NCBI RefSeq assembly: GCF_004794465.1
Contig: NZ_SSDJ01000143.1
Coordinates: 1-56,118, forward strand
Source: Microbacterium sp. K24
GTDB taxonomy: Bacteria; Actinomycetota; Actinomycetes; Actinomycetales; Microbacteriaceae
DNA: 56,118 nucleotides
Reading direction: 5' to 3'
A program made the position numbers and the translations under genes. Of the stretch, positions 42,224-50,029 are shown piece by piece; positions within the stretch are counted from its first letter, which is position 1, and every line of letters starts with the position of its first letter. The notes beneath the pieces were generated by a model. It worked only from the letters and a program-made list of their open reading frames with translations. It was not told the origin of the DNA and searched no databases.

Positions 42224-42355
42224 TACGTCGGGCCGCGCGCGTGCCTGCCTGCTCGACAGGCGACGAATCGCGGAGTGCCTGACGGATCACGGAGCCGGGC
42301 GTGGGGATTCCTCCGCGAAACGTCGCCTCTTCCGCGAAACGTCGGCCCGAACGCC
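42224..42355. repeat. Intergenic region with a 14-bp direct repeat
   Basis: tccgcgaaacgtcg occurs at 42313-42326 and 42332-42345 (period 19). Earlier in the gap, gtgcctg and cgac-rich words also recur. No ORF or RNA class is recognised. The gap separates convergent genes. Confidence 0.5.
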
Positions 42356-42928
42356 TCAGCGCGCGGCGAGCACGGATGCCGTGTCACTCACCGTGATCTG
42401 GGGCGGGTAGAGCCCCATCACCTGGATCGCCGCCGCGTGGTTCTCGGCCGTCGACCCGGCGCAGGCATCGGCGGCGACGGTCACGTGGGCTCCGGCATCC
42501 GCCGCGGCGAGGGCCGTCGAGATCACGCAGCAGTCCGTCGAGACCCCGGCCAGCACGACGTGCGCGCCGCGCCCCACGAGAGCCTCCAGTTCCGGACCCC
42601 ACTTCCCGAACGTGGGCAGATCGAGCGTCGGATGCGGCGACAGCCCGACGGCTTCGGGAACGAGGTCGTACAGCGGATCGGTCGGCGGCTGGTCGGCGAA
42701 CGGCCAGGCGGCGAAGTACGCGCCCCACGAGGTGGAGCGGTCGGCCGTCGGCATCCATCGGGTCACGATCACGCGCTCTCCGAACGACTCGGACAGGGAC
42801 CGGATGCGGGGCATCGCCTCGGCGAAGAACGGCGAGCCCCAGGCCGAGTCGGGCGAGGCGAAGATCGTCTGCGGGTCGATCACGACCAGCCAGGACCGGT
42901 TCCTGTCGTCGCTGCGCTCCTCGCTCAA
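42356..42928 (-). CDS. Isochorismatase-like cysteine hydrolase
   Basis: 190 residues. The Asp-Lys-Cys triad is visible: Asp in WLVVIDPQTIF, Lys in DLPTFGKWGPELEAL and Cys in LAGVSTDCCVISTAL. These enzymes hydrolyse amides or enol ethers such as nicotinamide, ureidoacrylate or isochorismate. The only plausible start is TTG at 42928, in a TTGA overlap with the permease stop; the first ~12 residues (LSEERSDDRNRS) come from a repeat-like sequence also seen at 51 kb. Pairing with an NCS1 permease suggests breakdown of an imported nucleobase-like compound or amide. Confidence 0.82.
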   Translation of the reverse strand: MSEERSDDRNRSWLVVIDPQTIFASPDSAWGSPFFAEAMPRIRSLSESFGERVIVTRWMPTADRSTSWGAYFAAWPFADQPPTDPLYDLVPEAVGLSPHPTLDLPTFGKWGPELEALVGRGAHVVLAGVSTDCCVISTALAAADAGAHVTVAADACAGSTAENHAAAIQVMGLYPPQITVSDTASVLAAR

Positions 42929-44373
42929 CGACCGATCTCTTCCTGCCGTCGGATCTTCGCCGCCCGGGCGAAGTACGTCACGAGGAACGACAGCACCAGG
43001 GCGAAGAACACCCCGAGGTTGGCGTAGGCCCAGTCGCCGTCGCGTCCTCCGATGAGGAACAGCAGGTAGCCCTGCCAGTTGTTCCACGGCGCCGCATCCG
43101 CGAAGTTGTTGACGACGAGCCCCCACCCGATCAGCGACGTCACGACCATGGTCACGATCGAGGTCCAGTCCCAGGCGCCGTAGCGGCCGCGGCTGTCGAA
43201 CAGGGCGTCCTCGTCGTAGTCCTTCTTGCGGCGCAGGATGTCGGCGATCAGGATGCCGGCCCACGACGCGAGCGGCACGCCCAGGGTGATGAGGAAGCTC
43301 TGGAACGGCCCGAGGAAGTCGGTCGCGAAGAACACCACGAAGATGGTGCCGATCGTGAGGATGACCCCGTCGATCGCGGCCGCGGACGGCCGGGGGATGC
43401 GGATGCCGAGACTCAGCAGCGTCAGCCCGGAGGAGTAGATGCCGAGCACCGCGCCCGAGACGAGTGCGAGCACGGCCGTCAGCAGGAACGGTACGAGCAC
43501 CCACACCGGCAGGATCGAGGCGAGCGCGCCGATCGGGTCGGCGGCGATCGCGTTCATGAGGTCGTCGTCGGAACCGCCGAGCAGCAGGCCGAACACCACG
43601 AGGATCACCGGGGCCACCGAGCCGCCGATCGTGTTCCAGGCGACGATCGCCCCGTCGGATGCCGTGCGCTTCTGGTACCGCGACCAGTCGGCGGCGATGT
43701 TGATCCAGCCGAGTCCGAATCCCGTCATCACCATCACCAGGGCGCCGATGACCTGCCCGATGCCGCCGTCCGGGCGGGCCATGACGACCGCGAGGTCGAT
43801 GCTCGGCGCCGCGAGGATGATGTACAGCACCGTCACGACGCCGGTGATCCAGGTGAGCACCGACTGCAGCTTCATGATCGTGTGATACCCGAGGACGGAT
43901 GCCGCGACGATGAGCGCCGCGACGATCATCGTCGCGATGATCTTCAGCGCGATGCTGTCGCCGTCACCGCCGAGCTGCGAGATGATCGTCGCGGTCGCGA
44001 GCACGGCGAGGATCGCGAGGAACGTCTCCCAGCCGATCGACGTCAGCCACGAGATGATGCCGGGAACCTTCTGCCCATGCACGCCGAACGCGGCACGGGA
44101 GAGCACCATCGTCGGGGCGGAGCCGCGCTTGCCGGCGATCGCGATCAGCCCGCACAGCAGGAACGACACCACGATGCCGATGATCGACACGAGGGTCGCC
44201 TGCCAGAACGAGATGCCGAAGCCGAGCACGAACGATCCGTACGACATGCCGAACACCGACACGTTCGCCGCGAACCACGGCCAGAACAGGTCGCGAGGCT
44301 TCGCGTTCCGGTCGGATTCGGGGATGATCTCGATGCCCGCACGCTCGATGAGAGCCGGCTTGATGTCCGTCAT
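42925..44373 (-). CDS. NCS1-family nucleobase/cation symporter (cytosine-permease-like)
   Basis: 482 residues and about 12 membrane segments. The N-terminal cytoplasmic part has GIEIIPESDRNAKPRDLFWPWFAANVSVFGMSYGSF, typical of NCS1, then FAVHGQK-like RAAFGVHGQKVPG and NIAADWSRYQKR in the centre. Members import cytosine, purines, allantoin, hydantoins or vitamin-like compounds with H+ or Na+. An upstream Met at 44382 is the alternative start. Coupled to the cysteine hydrolase by a 4-nt overlap. Confidence 0.88.
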   Translation of the reverse strand: MTDIKPALIERAGIEIIPESDRNAKPRDLFWPWFAANVSVFGMSYGSFVLGFGISFWQATLVSIIGIVVSFLLCGLIAIAGKRGSAPTMVLSRAAFGVHGQKVPGIISWLTSIGWETFLAILAVLATATIISQLGGDGDSIALKIIATMIVAALIVAASVLGYHTIMKLQSVLTWITGVVTVLYIILAAPSIDLAVVMARPDGGIGQVIGALVMVMTGFGLGWINIAADWSRYQKRTASDGAIVAWNTIGGSVAPVILVVFGLLLGGSDDDLMNAIAADPIGALASILPVWVLVPFLLTAVLALVSGAVLGIYSSGLTLLSLGIRIPRPSAAAIDGVILTIGTIFVVFFATDFLGPFQSFLITLGVPLASWAGILIADILRRKKDYDEDALFDSRGRYGAWDWTSIVTMVVTSLIGWGLVVNNFADAAPWNNWQGYLLFLIGGRDGDWAYANLGVFFALVLSFLVTYFARAAKIRRQEEIGR

Positions 44374-44420
44374 GAGCAACATCTTGGCACTGCCCGGGCG
44401 TGCCGGGGCGGCAATCGAGG

Positions 44421-45710
44421 TCAGGCGGTGAAGAACGACTCCGCGGTGCGCGACAGGTCGTACAGGTCGGACACCCCGGCGAGCTCGCGCGCGGAGTGCA
44501 TCGACAGGATCGGGATGCCGACGTCGACGGTGCGGATGCCGAGTCGGGTGGCCGTGATCGGGCCGATCGTGGAGCCGCACGGCACGGAGTTGTTCGACAC
44601 GAACTCCTGCGTCGTGACCCCGACCCGCTCGCACCATTCGCGCCAGGCGGCCGTGCCGACGGCATCCGTCGCGTAGCGCTGGTTCGCGTTCAGCTTGAGG
44701 ATCGGACCCGACCCGAGGACGGGCTGCACGACCGGATCGTGCTTGGCGACGTAGTTCGGGTGCACGGAGTGGCCGACGTCGCTGGAGAGGCACCATGACG
44801 ACGCGTACGCCCGGCGGCGTTCCGAGGCGTCGGCGCCGAGTCCGGCGTACAGGCGCTCGAGCACGTCCTCGAGGAACGGACCGGCCGCTCCGGAACGGGA
44901 TGCGGAGCCGAGCTCCTCATGGTCGAACGCGGCCAGGACGGCGATCGGGGCTTTGGTGCGCGTCCGGTCGGAGATCTCGACGAGCGCGACGACCCCGGCG
45001 TGCACCGAGGCGAGGTCGTCGAGGCGCCCGGCGGCGAAGAACGCGTCATCCTTGCCGAACACGGCGCCGCGTGCCGAGTCGGCGATCACGACGTCGTACC
45101 CGCGGATGTCGGATGCCGAGACGTCGGCCGATCCCGCGAGCTCCGCGAGGATGTCCTGCTGCGTCGGGTCGCCGAGGCCCCAGACGGGCTGCGTCTCGGT
45201 CTGCTTGTCGAGCGCGAGGCCGTTGTTCACGCCCCGGTCGAGGTGGATGGCCAACTGCGGCAGGCGCAGCAGCGGGCCGGTGTCGGCGAGCACGACGCGA
45301 CCGTCCGCGAGTGCGAGGCGTCCGGCGAGACGCAGCTCGCGATCGAGCCACGAGTTCAGCAGCGGGCCGCCGTACACCTCGACCCCGGCCTGCAGCCAGC
45401 CGCGGGTGCCGGTCGTCGGCTGCGGCTTGAGCTTGAAGCCGGGGGAGTCGGTGTGCCCGCCGAAGATGTGCGCGGGCGTCGTCGCTCCGGCATCCGTCGG
45501 CACCACCCAGGCGATCGTCGCCCCGTCGCGCACGACCACGAAGCGGCCTCCGGCCTGCGCCGGCCACGACTCCTCCTCGTGCAGACGCGTGAACCCGGCG
45601 CCTTCGAGGCGTCGAGCGACCTCGGCCGCCGCGTGGTAGCTCGACGGCGAGGCGGCGACGAAGTCGGCGAGGTCCTCGGCGTGGGCGAGAGCGTCGGGGG
45701 TGACGGGCAT
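44421..45710 (-). CDS. M18-family aminopeptidase
   Basis: 429 residues. Metal ligands and catalytic acids are in place: GGHTDSPGFKLKP, FFAAGRLDDLASVHA, AAFDHEELGSASRSGAAGPFL, SSDVGHSVHPNY, NSVPCGSTIGPI and PILSMHSARE. It is a cytosolic dizinc aminopeptidase that removes N-terminal residues, often Asp/Glu (ApeB-like). ATG at 45710 with AAGG is used; earlier Met (45806) lacks support. Confidence 0.92.
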   Translation of the reverse strand: MPVTPDALAHAEDLADFVAASPSSYHAAAEVARRLEGAGFTRLHEEESWPAQAGGRFVVVRDGATIAWVVPTDAGATTPAHIFGGHTDSPGFKLKPQPTTGTRGWLQAGVEVYGGPLLNSWLDRELRLAGRLALADGRVVLADTGPLLRLPQLAIHLDRGVNNGLALDKQTETQPVWGLGDPTQQDILAELAGSADVSASDIRGYDVVIADSARGAVFGKDDAFFAAGRLDDLASVHAGVVALVEISDRTRTKAPIAVLAAFDHEELGSASRSGAAGPFLEDVLERLYAGLGADASERRRAYASSWCLSSDVGHSVHPNYVAKHDPVVQPVLGSGPILKLNANQRYATDAVGTAAWREWCERVGVTTQEFVSNNSVPCGSTIGPITATRLGIRTVDVGIPILSMHSARELAGVSDLYDLSRTAESFFTA

Positions 45711-45830
45711 GACGTGACCTTCCTGAAGACGGGCGTGATTCGAGCGTAGTCGCGCGATGACAACCCTCTGCGCGTGTCGCCGGGACGCCGTTTGCCCGGC
45801 GTTCATCTGGCGCGACTATCGTGGAGCCCG

Positions 45831-45933
45831 ATAGCGCCTAGGGTTCCGGGGTTCGCCCGACTGGTCCGAGCGGCGCCACGGCTTGCCTCCGCAGGGGAGC
45901 CGTCATCTGACAGGACAAAAGCCCGGAGGACCC
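45831..45933 (+). ncRNA. ykkC-family riboswitch aptamer (probably guanidine-I)
   Basis: The conserved ykkC blocks appear in order: cctagggttccgg (45837-45849), actggtccgag (45860-45870), a variable hairpin with ccacggcttgcc and ggggagccg, and acaggacaaaagcccgga (45910-45927). This matches the guanidine-I class (aaaagcccgg end, ctagggttcc start). Subtype-2 ykkC RNAs bind ppGpp or PRPP, so ligand identity is not proven by sequence. It directly precedes the EamA transporter gene. Confidence 0.88.
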
Positions 45934-45965
45934 TGTTCGTCGCGCCCGCGTCGAACGGAAGGGTC
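45929..45965 (+). promoter_or_regulatory. Expression platform: ribosome-site-sequestering hairpin
   Basis: gaccctgttcg (45929-45939) pairs with cgaac (45952-45956) and agggtc (45960-45965) with a 3-nt bulge (gga). The ribosome site ggaaggg (45957-45963) of the transporter gene is inside the stem. The 5' arm starts within the aptamer's closing region, so ligand binding could release the site. Confidence 0.7.
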
Positions 45966-45970
45966 TGGTC

Positions 45971-46834
45971 ATGTCTCCTCTCGCTTTCGTCCTCGTCTTC
46001 GGAGCGGCGATCGCCCACGCCTCGTGGAACGTCATCGCCCACGGGGTCAGCCGGGCCGGATTCCCCTTCCTCTGGTGGGGAGCGGTCTCCAGCACCGTCG
46101 TCTGGATCGGGGCGGTGCCGTTCACCGGCGGCCTCGGCGCCGACGATCTCGGCTCCTTCGCCCTCGGGGTCGCCGTCTCCGCGACGCTTCACGTCGGGTA
46201 CATGGTCGTGCTGCAGCGGGGCTATCGGGAGGGGAGTCTCTCCACGGTGTACGCGACAGCCCGGGGGACGGGGCCCTTCCTCTCGGTGATCGTGGCGGTG
46301 CTGCTGCTGGGGGAGAGGCCGTCGGTGGTGGCCCTGATCGGCGTCGCGGCGGTGATCGCCGGGGTCGTGGCGATCGGACTCGTCGACCGCGGGAGGGGAG
46401 CGAAGACCGGGCGTATCGACCCGGGTCTGCTGTTCGGCCTGCTCACCGGCGTCGCGATCGCGATCTACACGATCTGGGACGCGCACGCGGTGCGCACCTG
46501 GAACCTCTCGCCGGTCGCCTTCATGGTCGGAACGACGCTGCTGCAGGTGCCGTTCTACTCGTTCGCCGTGCGGCGGCGCTGGGACGCCGTCTGGGCGCTC
46601 GGGCGCCTGCACTGGCGCCGGATCCTCGTCTTCGGCATCCTGTCGCCGCTGTCGTACATCCTCGTGCTGACCGCCATCCAGATCGCCCCTGTGGCGCTCG
46701 TGGCGCCGCTGCGCGAGGTCAGCGTGGTGCTCGTGAGTCTCTTCGGCGTCATCGTGCTGCGGGAGTCGCGACCCTGGTGGCGGATCGGGGCCTCGCTGGT
46801 GGTCGTGCTCGGGATCGTGCTGCTCGCGCTGTGA
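45971..46834 (+). CDS. EamA-family (DMT superfamily) transporter under riboswitch control
   Basis: 287 residues with ten hydrophobic segments in two EamA halves (first half about 5-140, second about 155-287, each ending in a YxxV/LGE-type motif, LGERPSVVALIGVAAVIAGV and LRESRPWWRIGASLVVVLGI). DMT transporters export or import small metabolites. Control by a ykkC-type aptamer suggests export of guanidine or a guanidine-like compound. The stop is only 3 nt from the convergent response-regulator stop. Confidence 0.88.
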   Translation: MSPLAFVLVFGAAIAHASWNVIAHGVSRAGFPFLWWGAVSSTVVWIGAVPFTGGLGADDLGSFALGVAVSATLHVGYMVVLQRGYREGSLSTVYATARGTGPFLSVIVAVLLLGERPSVVALIGVAAVIAGVVAIGLVDRGRGAKTGRIDPGLLFGLLTGVAIAIYTIWDAHAVRTWNLSPVAFMVGTTLLQVPFYSFAVRRRWDAVWALGRLHWRRILVFGILSPLSYILVLTAIQIAPVALVAPLREVSVVLVSLFGVIVLRESRPWWRIGASLVVVLGIVLLAL

Positions 46835-46837
46835 GCG

Positions 46838-47494
46838 TCAGCGGAAGTTCACGAGCCCCGCGTGCGCGGCGGCGACGAGGATCTGCACGCGGTCGCGCAG
46901 GTGCCACTTCGACATCATGCGTCCGAGGTGCGCCTTCACGGTGCCTTCGGAGACGATGAGAGCCTTGGCGATCTCGGCGTTCGACATGCCCTTCGCCAGG
47001 CACTGGAGCACCTCCGCCTCGCGATCGGTGAGGGGCTCGAGAGCCGTTGCATCACCCGTCACGGGCTCGGAGTCGCGCACATGCTTGATGAGCATCGACG
47101 CGATCCGCGGCGACAGCGAGCTCTGACCGCTGTGCACCTCGCGCACTCCGATCACGATCTCCTCCGCGCTGGAGTCCTTCAGCAGATACCCTGATGCGCC
47201 GGCGCTCAGCATCGGCAGAACCGTGTCCCGGCCGTCGAGTGTCGTGACCGCGAGAACCCGTACATGCGGCCATCGCTCGACGATGACTCCCGTCGCCTCG
47301 ATCCCGTTCATCTCGGGCATCTGCACGTCCATCATGACCACGTCGGGCTGTTCGCTCTCGACCATCGCGATGCCTTCGACACCGTCCTCCGCCTGGCCGA
47401 TGACCTTGATTTCCGGGTCACGGGAGACGAAGTGCGAGAGCGCCGAACGGACCAGGGGGTCGTCGTCGACGATCAGGACGCGGATGTCAGGCAT
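46838..47494 (-). CDS. NarL/LuxR-type response regulator
   Basis: 218 residues. Receiver domain with acidic pocket at Asp10-Asp12 (VDDDP), phosphoacceptor Asp56 (MMDVQMPEMNG) and the Lys in SGYLLKDSS; C-terminal LuxR HTH LTDREAEVLQCLAKGMSNAE, then IAKALIVSEGTVKAHLGRMM. It is divergent from the peptide ORF and histidine kinase at 47.6-48.9 kb, its evident partner, and the inverted repeat at 47536 is 42 bases from its start. Confidence 0.92.
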   Translation of the reverse strand: MPDIRVLIVDDDPLVRSALSHFVSRDPEIKVIGQAEDGVEGIAMVESEQPDVVMMDVQMPEMNGIEATGVIVERWPHVRVLAVTTLDGRDTVLPMLSAGASGYLLKDSSAEEIVIGVREVHSGQSSLSPRIASMLIKHVRDSEPVTGDATALEPLTDREAEVLQCLAKGMSNAEIAKALIVSEGTVKAHLGRMMSKWHLRDRVQILVAAAHAGLVNFR

Positions 47495-47535
47495 GAAGGA
47501 AGCCTAACCGTGGCAACTCCTTGCCGCTCACATGT

Positions 47536-47557
47536 AGACCTTTGGCCAAAAAGGTCT
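47536..47557. promoter_or_regulatory. Inverted repeat between response regulator and peptide/kinase genes
   Basis: agaccttt (47536-47543) and aaaggtct (47550-47557) are perfect 8-bp arms around ggccaa. The word gacctttggcc recurs after the kinase gene at 48940-48950. Candidate binding site of the response regulator. Confidence 0.6.
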
Positions 47558-47643
47558 GTCTAGAAGTCAGATGTGCTCGCTCTGCTCCGCCGAGAAGATG
47601 GGTACAGACATCGACGAACGACTAGGAAATGGAGGTGAGCGTT

Positions 47644-47691
47644 ATGCCTTTCTGGCAGCAGGTTGGTAAGTTTTTTGGCCTCGTACGATAG
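47644..47691 (+). CDS. 15-residue amphipathic peptide
   Basis: ATG at 47644 is preceded by ggaggtgag, the strongest ribosome site of the region. The ORF MPFWQQVGKFFGLVR ends in TAG, 29 bases before the kinase start. The peptide has Phe, Trp, Val and Leu on a helix with net positive charge, resembling short secreted signalling or membrane-active peptides such as phenol-soluble modulins. It has no signal peptide. It could be the ligand or an effector of the adjacent two-component system, or merely a translated leader of the kinase mRNA. Confidence 0.5.
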   Translation: MPFWQQVGKFFGLVR

Positions 47692-47720
47692 ATTACCTGG
47701 CGAATAGGAGATAGTGAACC

Positions 47721-48863
47721 ATGGCCTTCGACCAGTCCGCTGGGGGATCTACGGATGCTCTCCGGTTAGGTCGGGGCGAGAAGCTCAGCAGAGTCGAGCG
47801 GATCGTCGTCCTGGTCATCGTCTCCATCACTGTCGCCCTCGACCTCATCTCCCTCATCACGACTCCGGGCGGGAATCCCCTCGGCATCCTGGTGAGCATC
47901 GCGTCGACGGCCAGTTTCGCCCTCTACCTCTGGAATCCCCTTATCGCGACATGCGCCCTCGGCGTCGTGTTCGCATCGTCCTTCTTCGTAGGAACCGAGT
48001 CTCTGGTTCTGACTGCCGCAGCCGTGGCAGCAGGGCTCGTCATGAGACTGGGGTGGACCTCTCTGGTCCTCTCCTACACCGGTGCTTTCCTGGTCGCCGC
48101 GGCGCTCGTCGCCAACGGCGACCTGGAAGCCGGGGTGAACGTCGGACTGTTCCTCATCTTCGCGGCCGTAGCAGGCGCCGTCGGCTTCGCGCTGCGGATC
48201 GCCTTCGCCCGCGGGCGACGCCTCGAGCTCGCGCTCGAGGAGAGCGCCGAGCAGGAGCGTCAAGCCGTACTCGCCGAGCGGCGGTGGATCGCCGGTGAGC
48301 TGCACGACAGCATCGCCCACCACCTCACCGTGGTGGCGCTGCACGTGCAGATGCTCGAAGACCCCTCGACAAGTGAAGACTCTCGAGAAGCGATCCGTGT
48401 CGCCGCACGAAAGGCGATGGCGGATCTCCGATTCGTGATCGAACTCGCGGATGACGGACCGCGCTCCTCCGAGATGCAGACCGGCGACCTCGCCGACGCG
48501 ATCGACGAGGCCCGCGAGGAATTCGAATCCGCCGGACACGCCGTGCGCCTCGAGGGAGACCTGCGCGACGAGCGCATCCCTCGTGCCGCAGAGATCGTCC
48601 TCGCGAGGATCGTGCGGGAGTCTGCGACCAACATCCTGAAGTACGCCGGCCCCGGAGAGGTGCTGGTCAGTCTCGACCTCGACGACGACGCGGCCGCACT
48701 CACGCTGCGGAGCCCGCTCCCGACGACCCCTCGACGCGAACTGTCCTCCAGTCGCACCGGACTCGGCCGCATGGCCGAGCGAGTGATCGGCGCCAGCGGC
48801 GAGTTCAGCGCGGGCGAGGTCGACGGGCATTGGCTGGTCTCGGCCCGCCTGCCGATCGCCTGA
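47721..48863 (+). CDS. Sensor histidine kinase (HisKA_3 type)
   Basis: 380 residues. Five or six hydrophobic helices span about residues 27-162, with little extracellular sequence, so the sensor is in the membrane. A short coiled coil (RRLELALEESAEQERQAVLA) leads to the HisKA_3 box with His195 (AGELHDSIAHHLTVV) and an ATPase domain with N-box RIVRESATNILKYAG and G-box RTGLGRMAERV. ATG at 47721 follows AGGAG. It pairs with the divergent NarL-type regulator. Intramembrane kinases of this build usually sense membrane stress or a peptide. Confidence 0.9.
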   Translation: MAFDQSAGGSTDALRLGRGEKLSRVERIVVLVIVSITVALDLISLITTPGGNPLGILVSIASTASFALYLWNPLIATCALGVVFASSFFVGTESLVLTAAAVAAGLVMRLGWTSLVLSYTGAFLVAAALVANGDLEAGVNVGLFLIFAAVAGAVGFALRIAFARGRRLELALEESAEQERQAVLAERRWIAGELHDSIAHHLTVVALHVQMLEDPSTSEDSREAIRVAARKAMADLRFVIELADDGPRSSEMQTGDLADAIDEAREEFESAGHAVRLEGDLRDERIPRAAEIVLARIVRESATNILKYAGPGEVLVSLDLDDDAAALTLRSPLPTTPRRELSSSRTGLGRMAERVIGASGEFSAGEVDGHWLVSARLPIA

Positions 48864-48891
48864 GCGTCGGCGGGGTATAGTAAGCCGACGC
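48864..48891. promoter_or_regulatory. Inverted repeat flanking a TATAGT box
   Basis: gcgtcgg (48864-48870) and ccgacgc (48885-48891) are perfect 7-bp arms on either side of tatagt (48876-48881), a good -10 hexamer for rightward transcription. The -35 region is weak. This could be an operator-covered promoter for the structured RNA that follows, or the kinase terminator. Confidence 0.4.
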
Positions 48892-49075
48892 TTCGCGTGA
48901 ATCCTCCGCGAATGTGGACGAAAGTCCACTGAAGGTCTCGACCTTTGGCCCTACGATCTGGGCTCCCCTCCGAAATATCCTGGAGGCTCCCCAGATAAAG
49001 CGTCCCCAGCGCTGCGATCGCGAGCGCGGTCTTTCTGGCTTCTGAAACACTTGCGCGCTCGCGATCGCCTTCTGT
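48888..49075 (+). ncRNA. Candidate structured small RNA with terminator
   Basis: Five consecutive stems can be read: ttcgcg/cgcgaa (48892-48912); gtggac-gaaa-gtccac with a GNRA tetraloop (48914-48929); aaggt-ctcg-acctt (48932-48945); atctggg/cccagat enclosing cctcc/ggagg (48956-48996); and a 15-bp stem gcgatcgcgagcgcg/cgcgctcgcgatcgc (49014-49068). No protein ORF fits and no known RNA class was recognised. A TATAGT box precedes it. Strand is inferred. Confidence 0.45.
49014..49068. terminator. Long hairpin between convergent units
   Basis: A perfect 15-bp inverted repeat (49014-49028 and 49054-49068) with a 25-nt loop, followed on the plus side by the pyrimidine-rich cttctgtccttcc. It lies before the convergent GntR gene. 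Confidence 0.75.
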
Positions 49076-49116
49076 CCTTCCGGACGACGTCTCTTCGTCG
49101 CGTCCGATGCCTGGCG

Positions 49117-49860
49117 CTAACCGCCCACCGCTCTCATGTAGTGGCCGTCGTTCGAGATGCCGGATGCCGCGACCGTGAAGCGCACCACTTCGCTGAGGTA
49201 TCTGTCCTCCGACGCCTCGAAGATCCGGCCGTCCGCGTCGCGCGACGTGCGACTGAGGCGCAGGATCGGCGTCCCCCGCGGCACCCGCAGCAGCGCGGCA
49301 TCCTGATCATCCGCCGCGACGGCGTCGATCACATGCTGCAGGCTCACGATCGGATGACCGACCGAGGCGAGGTGCTCGGTGATCGAGACCTCGTCCAGAT
49401 CGACCTCGAAGAGGCGACGGCCCACGACCTCCGTGTAGGCGAGACGCTCCAGCATGGTCGGACGCCCGTCGAGCAGACGCAGGCGGACCACGCTGACGAT
49501 CGTGTCGTCGGGCTCCACCCCCAGGGCCGACGCCATGTCGCCGGCGCGCCGCAGGCTCAGCTCCTGCGTCTGCGCGCCCGGGGAGACCCCGAGCTCCCGC
49601 GCCCAGCGGGTGAAGGGCACCGAGACGTCGACGGCCTGGTTCGCCTTGCGGGCGACCACACGCGCGGGTCGACCGCGGCTGGTCTCGATCAGGCCCTCAC
49701 CGCGCAGCGCCGCAAGTGCGTTGCGGATCGGCCCGCGCGACGTGCGCCACTTCTCGGCGAGCTCCGCCTCAGTCGGAACGTCATCGCCGGGGCGCAGGGC
49801 GCCGCCGGCGATCTGGTCGCGGAGGTCGTCCGCGATCTGGGTGTACACAGCTTCAGCCAC
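49117..49860 (-). CDS. GntR-family regulator (UTRA type) of the phosphonate operon
   Basis: 247 residues. Winged helix: VYTQIADDLRDQIAGGALRP, VPTEAELAEKWRTSRGPIRNALAALRGEGLIETSRGR; C-terminal UTRA-type domain with VRLRLLDGRPTMLERLAYTE and TPILRLSRTSRDADGRIFEASEDRYL. It is divergent from the phn operon with a 169-bp gap, so it most likely represses it, in the manner of PhnF-type regulators. Confidence 0.88.
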   Translation of the reverse strand: MAEAVYTQIADDLRDQIAGGALRPGDDVPTEAELAEKWRTSRGPIRNALAALRGEGLIETSRGRPARVVARKANQAVDVSVPFTRWARELGVSPGAQTQELSLRRAGDMASALGVEPDDTIVSVVRLRLLDGRPTMLERLAYTEVVGRRLFEVDLDEVSITEHLASVGHPIVSLQHVIDAVAADDQDAALLRVPRGTPILRLSRTSRDADGRIFEASEDRYLSEVVRFTVAASGISNDGHYMRAVGG

Positions 49861-49942
49861 ATAGGTACATTACTTGATCACTTCGATCGAGGTCACCCCG
49901 TTACTGCAGAGTTCATCCAAGCGAATGCCGGGTAAACGGCCG

Positions 49943-49970
49943 CTGAACTCTTCCAAGTTAGGTATATATC
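49943..49970 (+). promoter_or_regulatory. Candidate promoter of the phn operon
   Basis: ctgaac (49943-49948) and tatatc (49965-49970) are spaced by 16 bases, in the only AT-rich patch of the gap (gttaggtatatatc). The word taggta also occurs next to the GntR start (49862-49867) and may be a regulator half-site. The RNA would have a leader of about 50 nt. Confidence 0.4.
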
Positions 49971-50029
49971 TCGACGGATCGCGTGCGAGAGTCTTCCCTG
50001 GATCACCCCTCACACCCTGAAAGGTCCTC

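Noticed and set aside
47571..47669. 32-codon ORF beginning MCSLCSAEKMGTD that overlaps the 15-residue peptide in another frame
   Set aside because: It lacks a good ribosome site, and it would compete with the better-initiated short peptide. It remains a minor alternative.
48805..49050. Minus-strand GTG ORF of 81 codons antisense to the kinase end
   Set aside because: Low-complexity Arg/Pro/Ser composition typical of shadow frames, and the perfect hairpins in the same DNA fit an RNA or terminator better.
49908..49951. agagttc/gaactct inverted repeat upstream of phnD
   Set aside because: Seven-base arms 30 nt apart are too weak and too far for a simple operator; kept only as a note.
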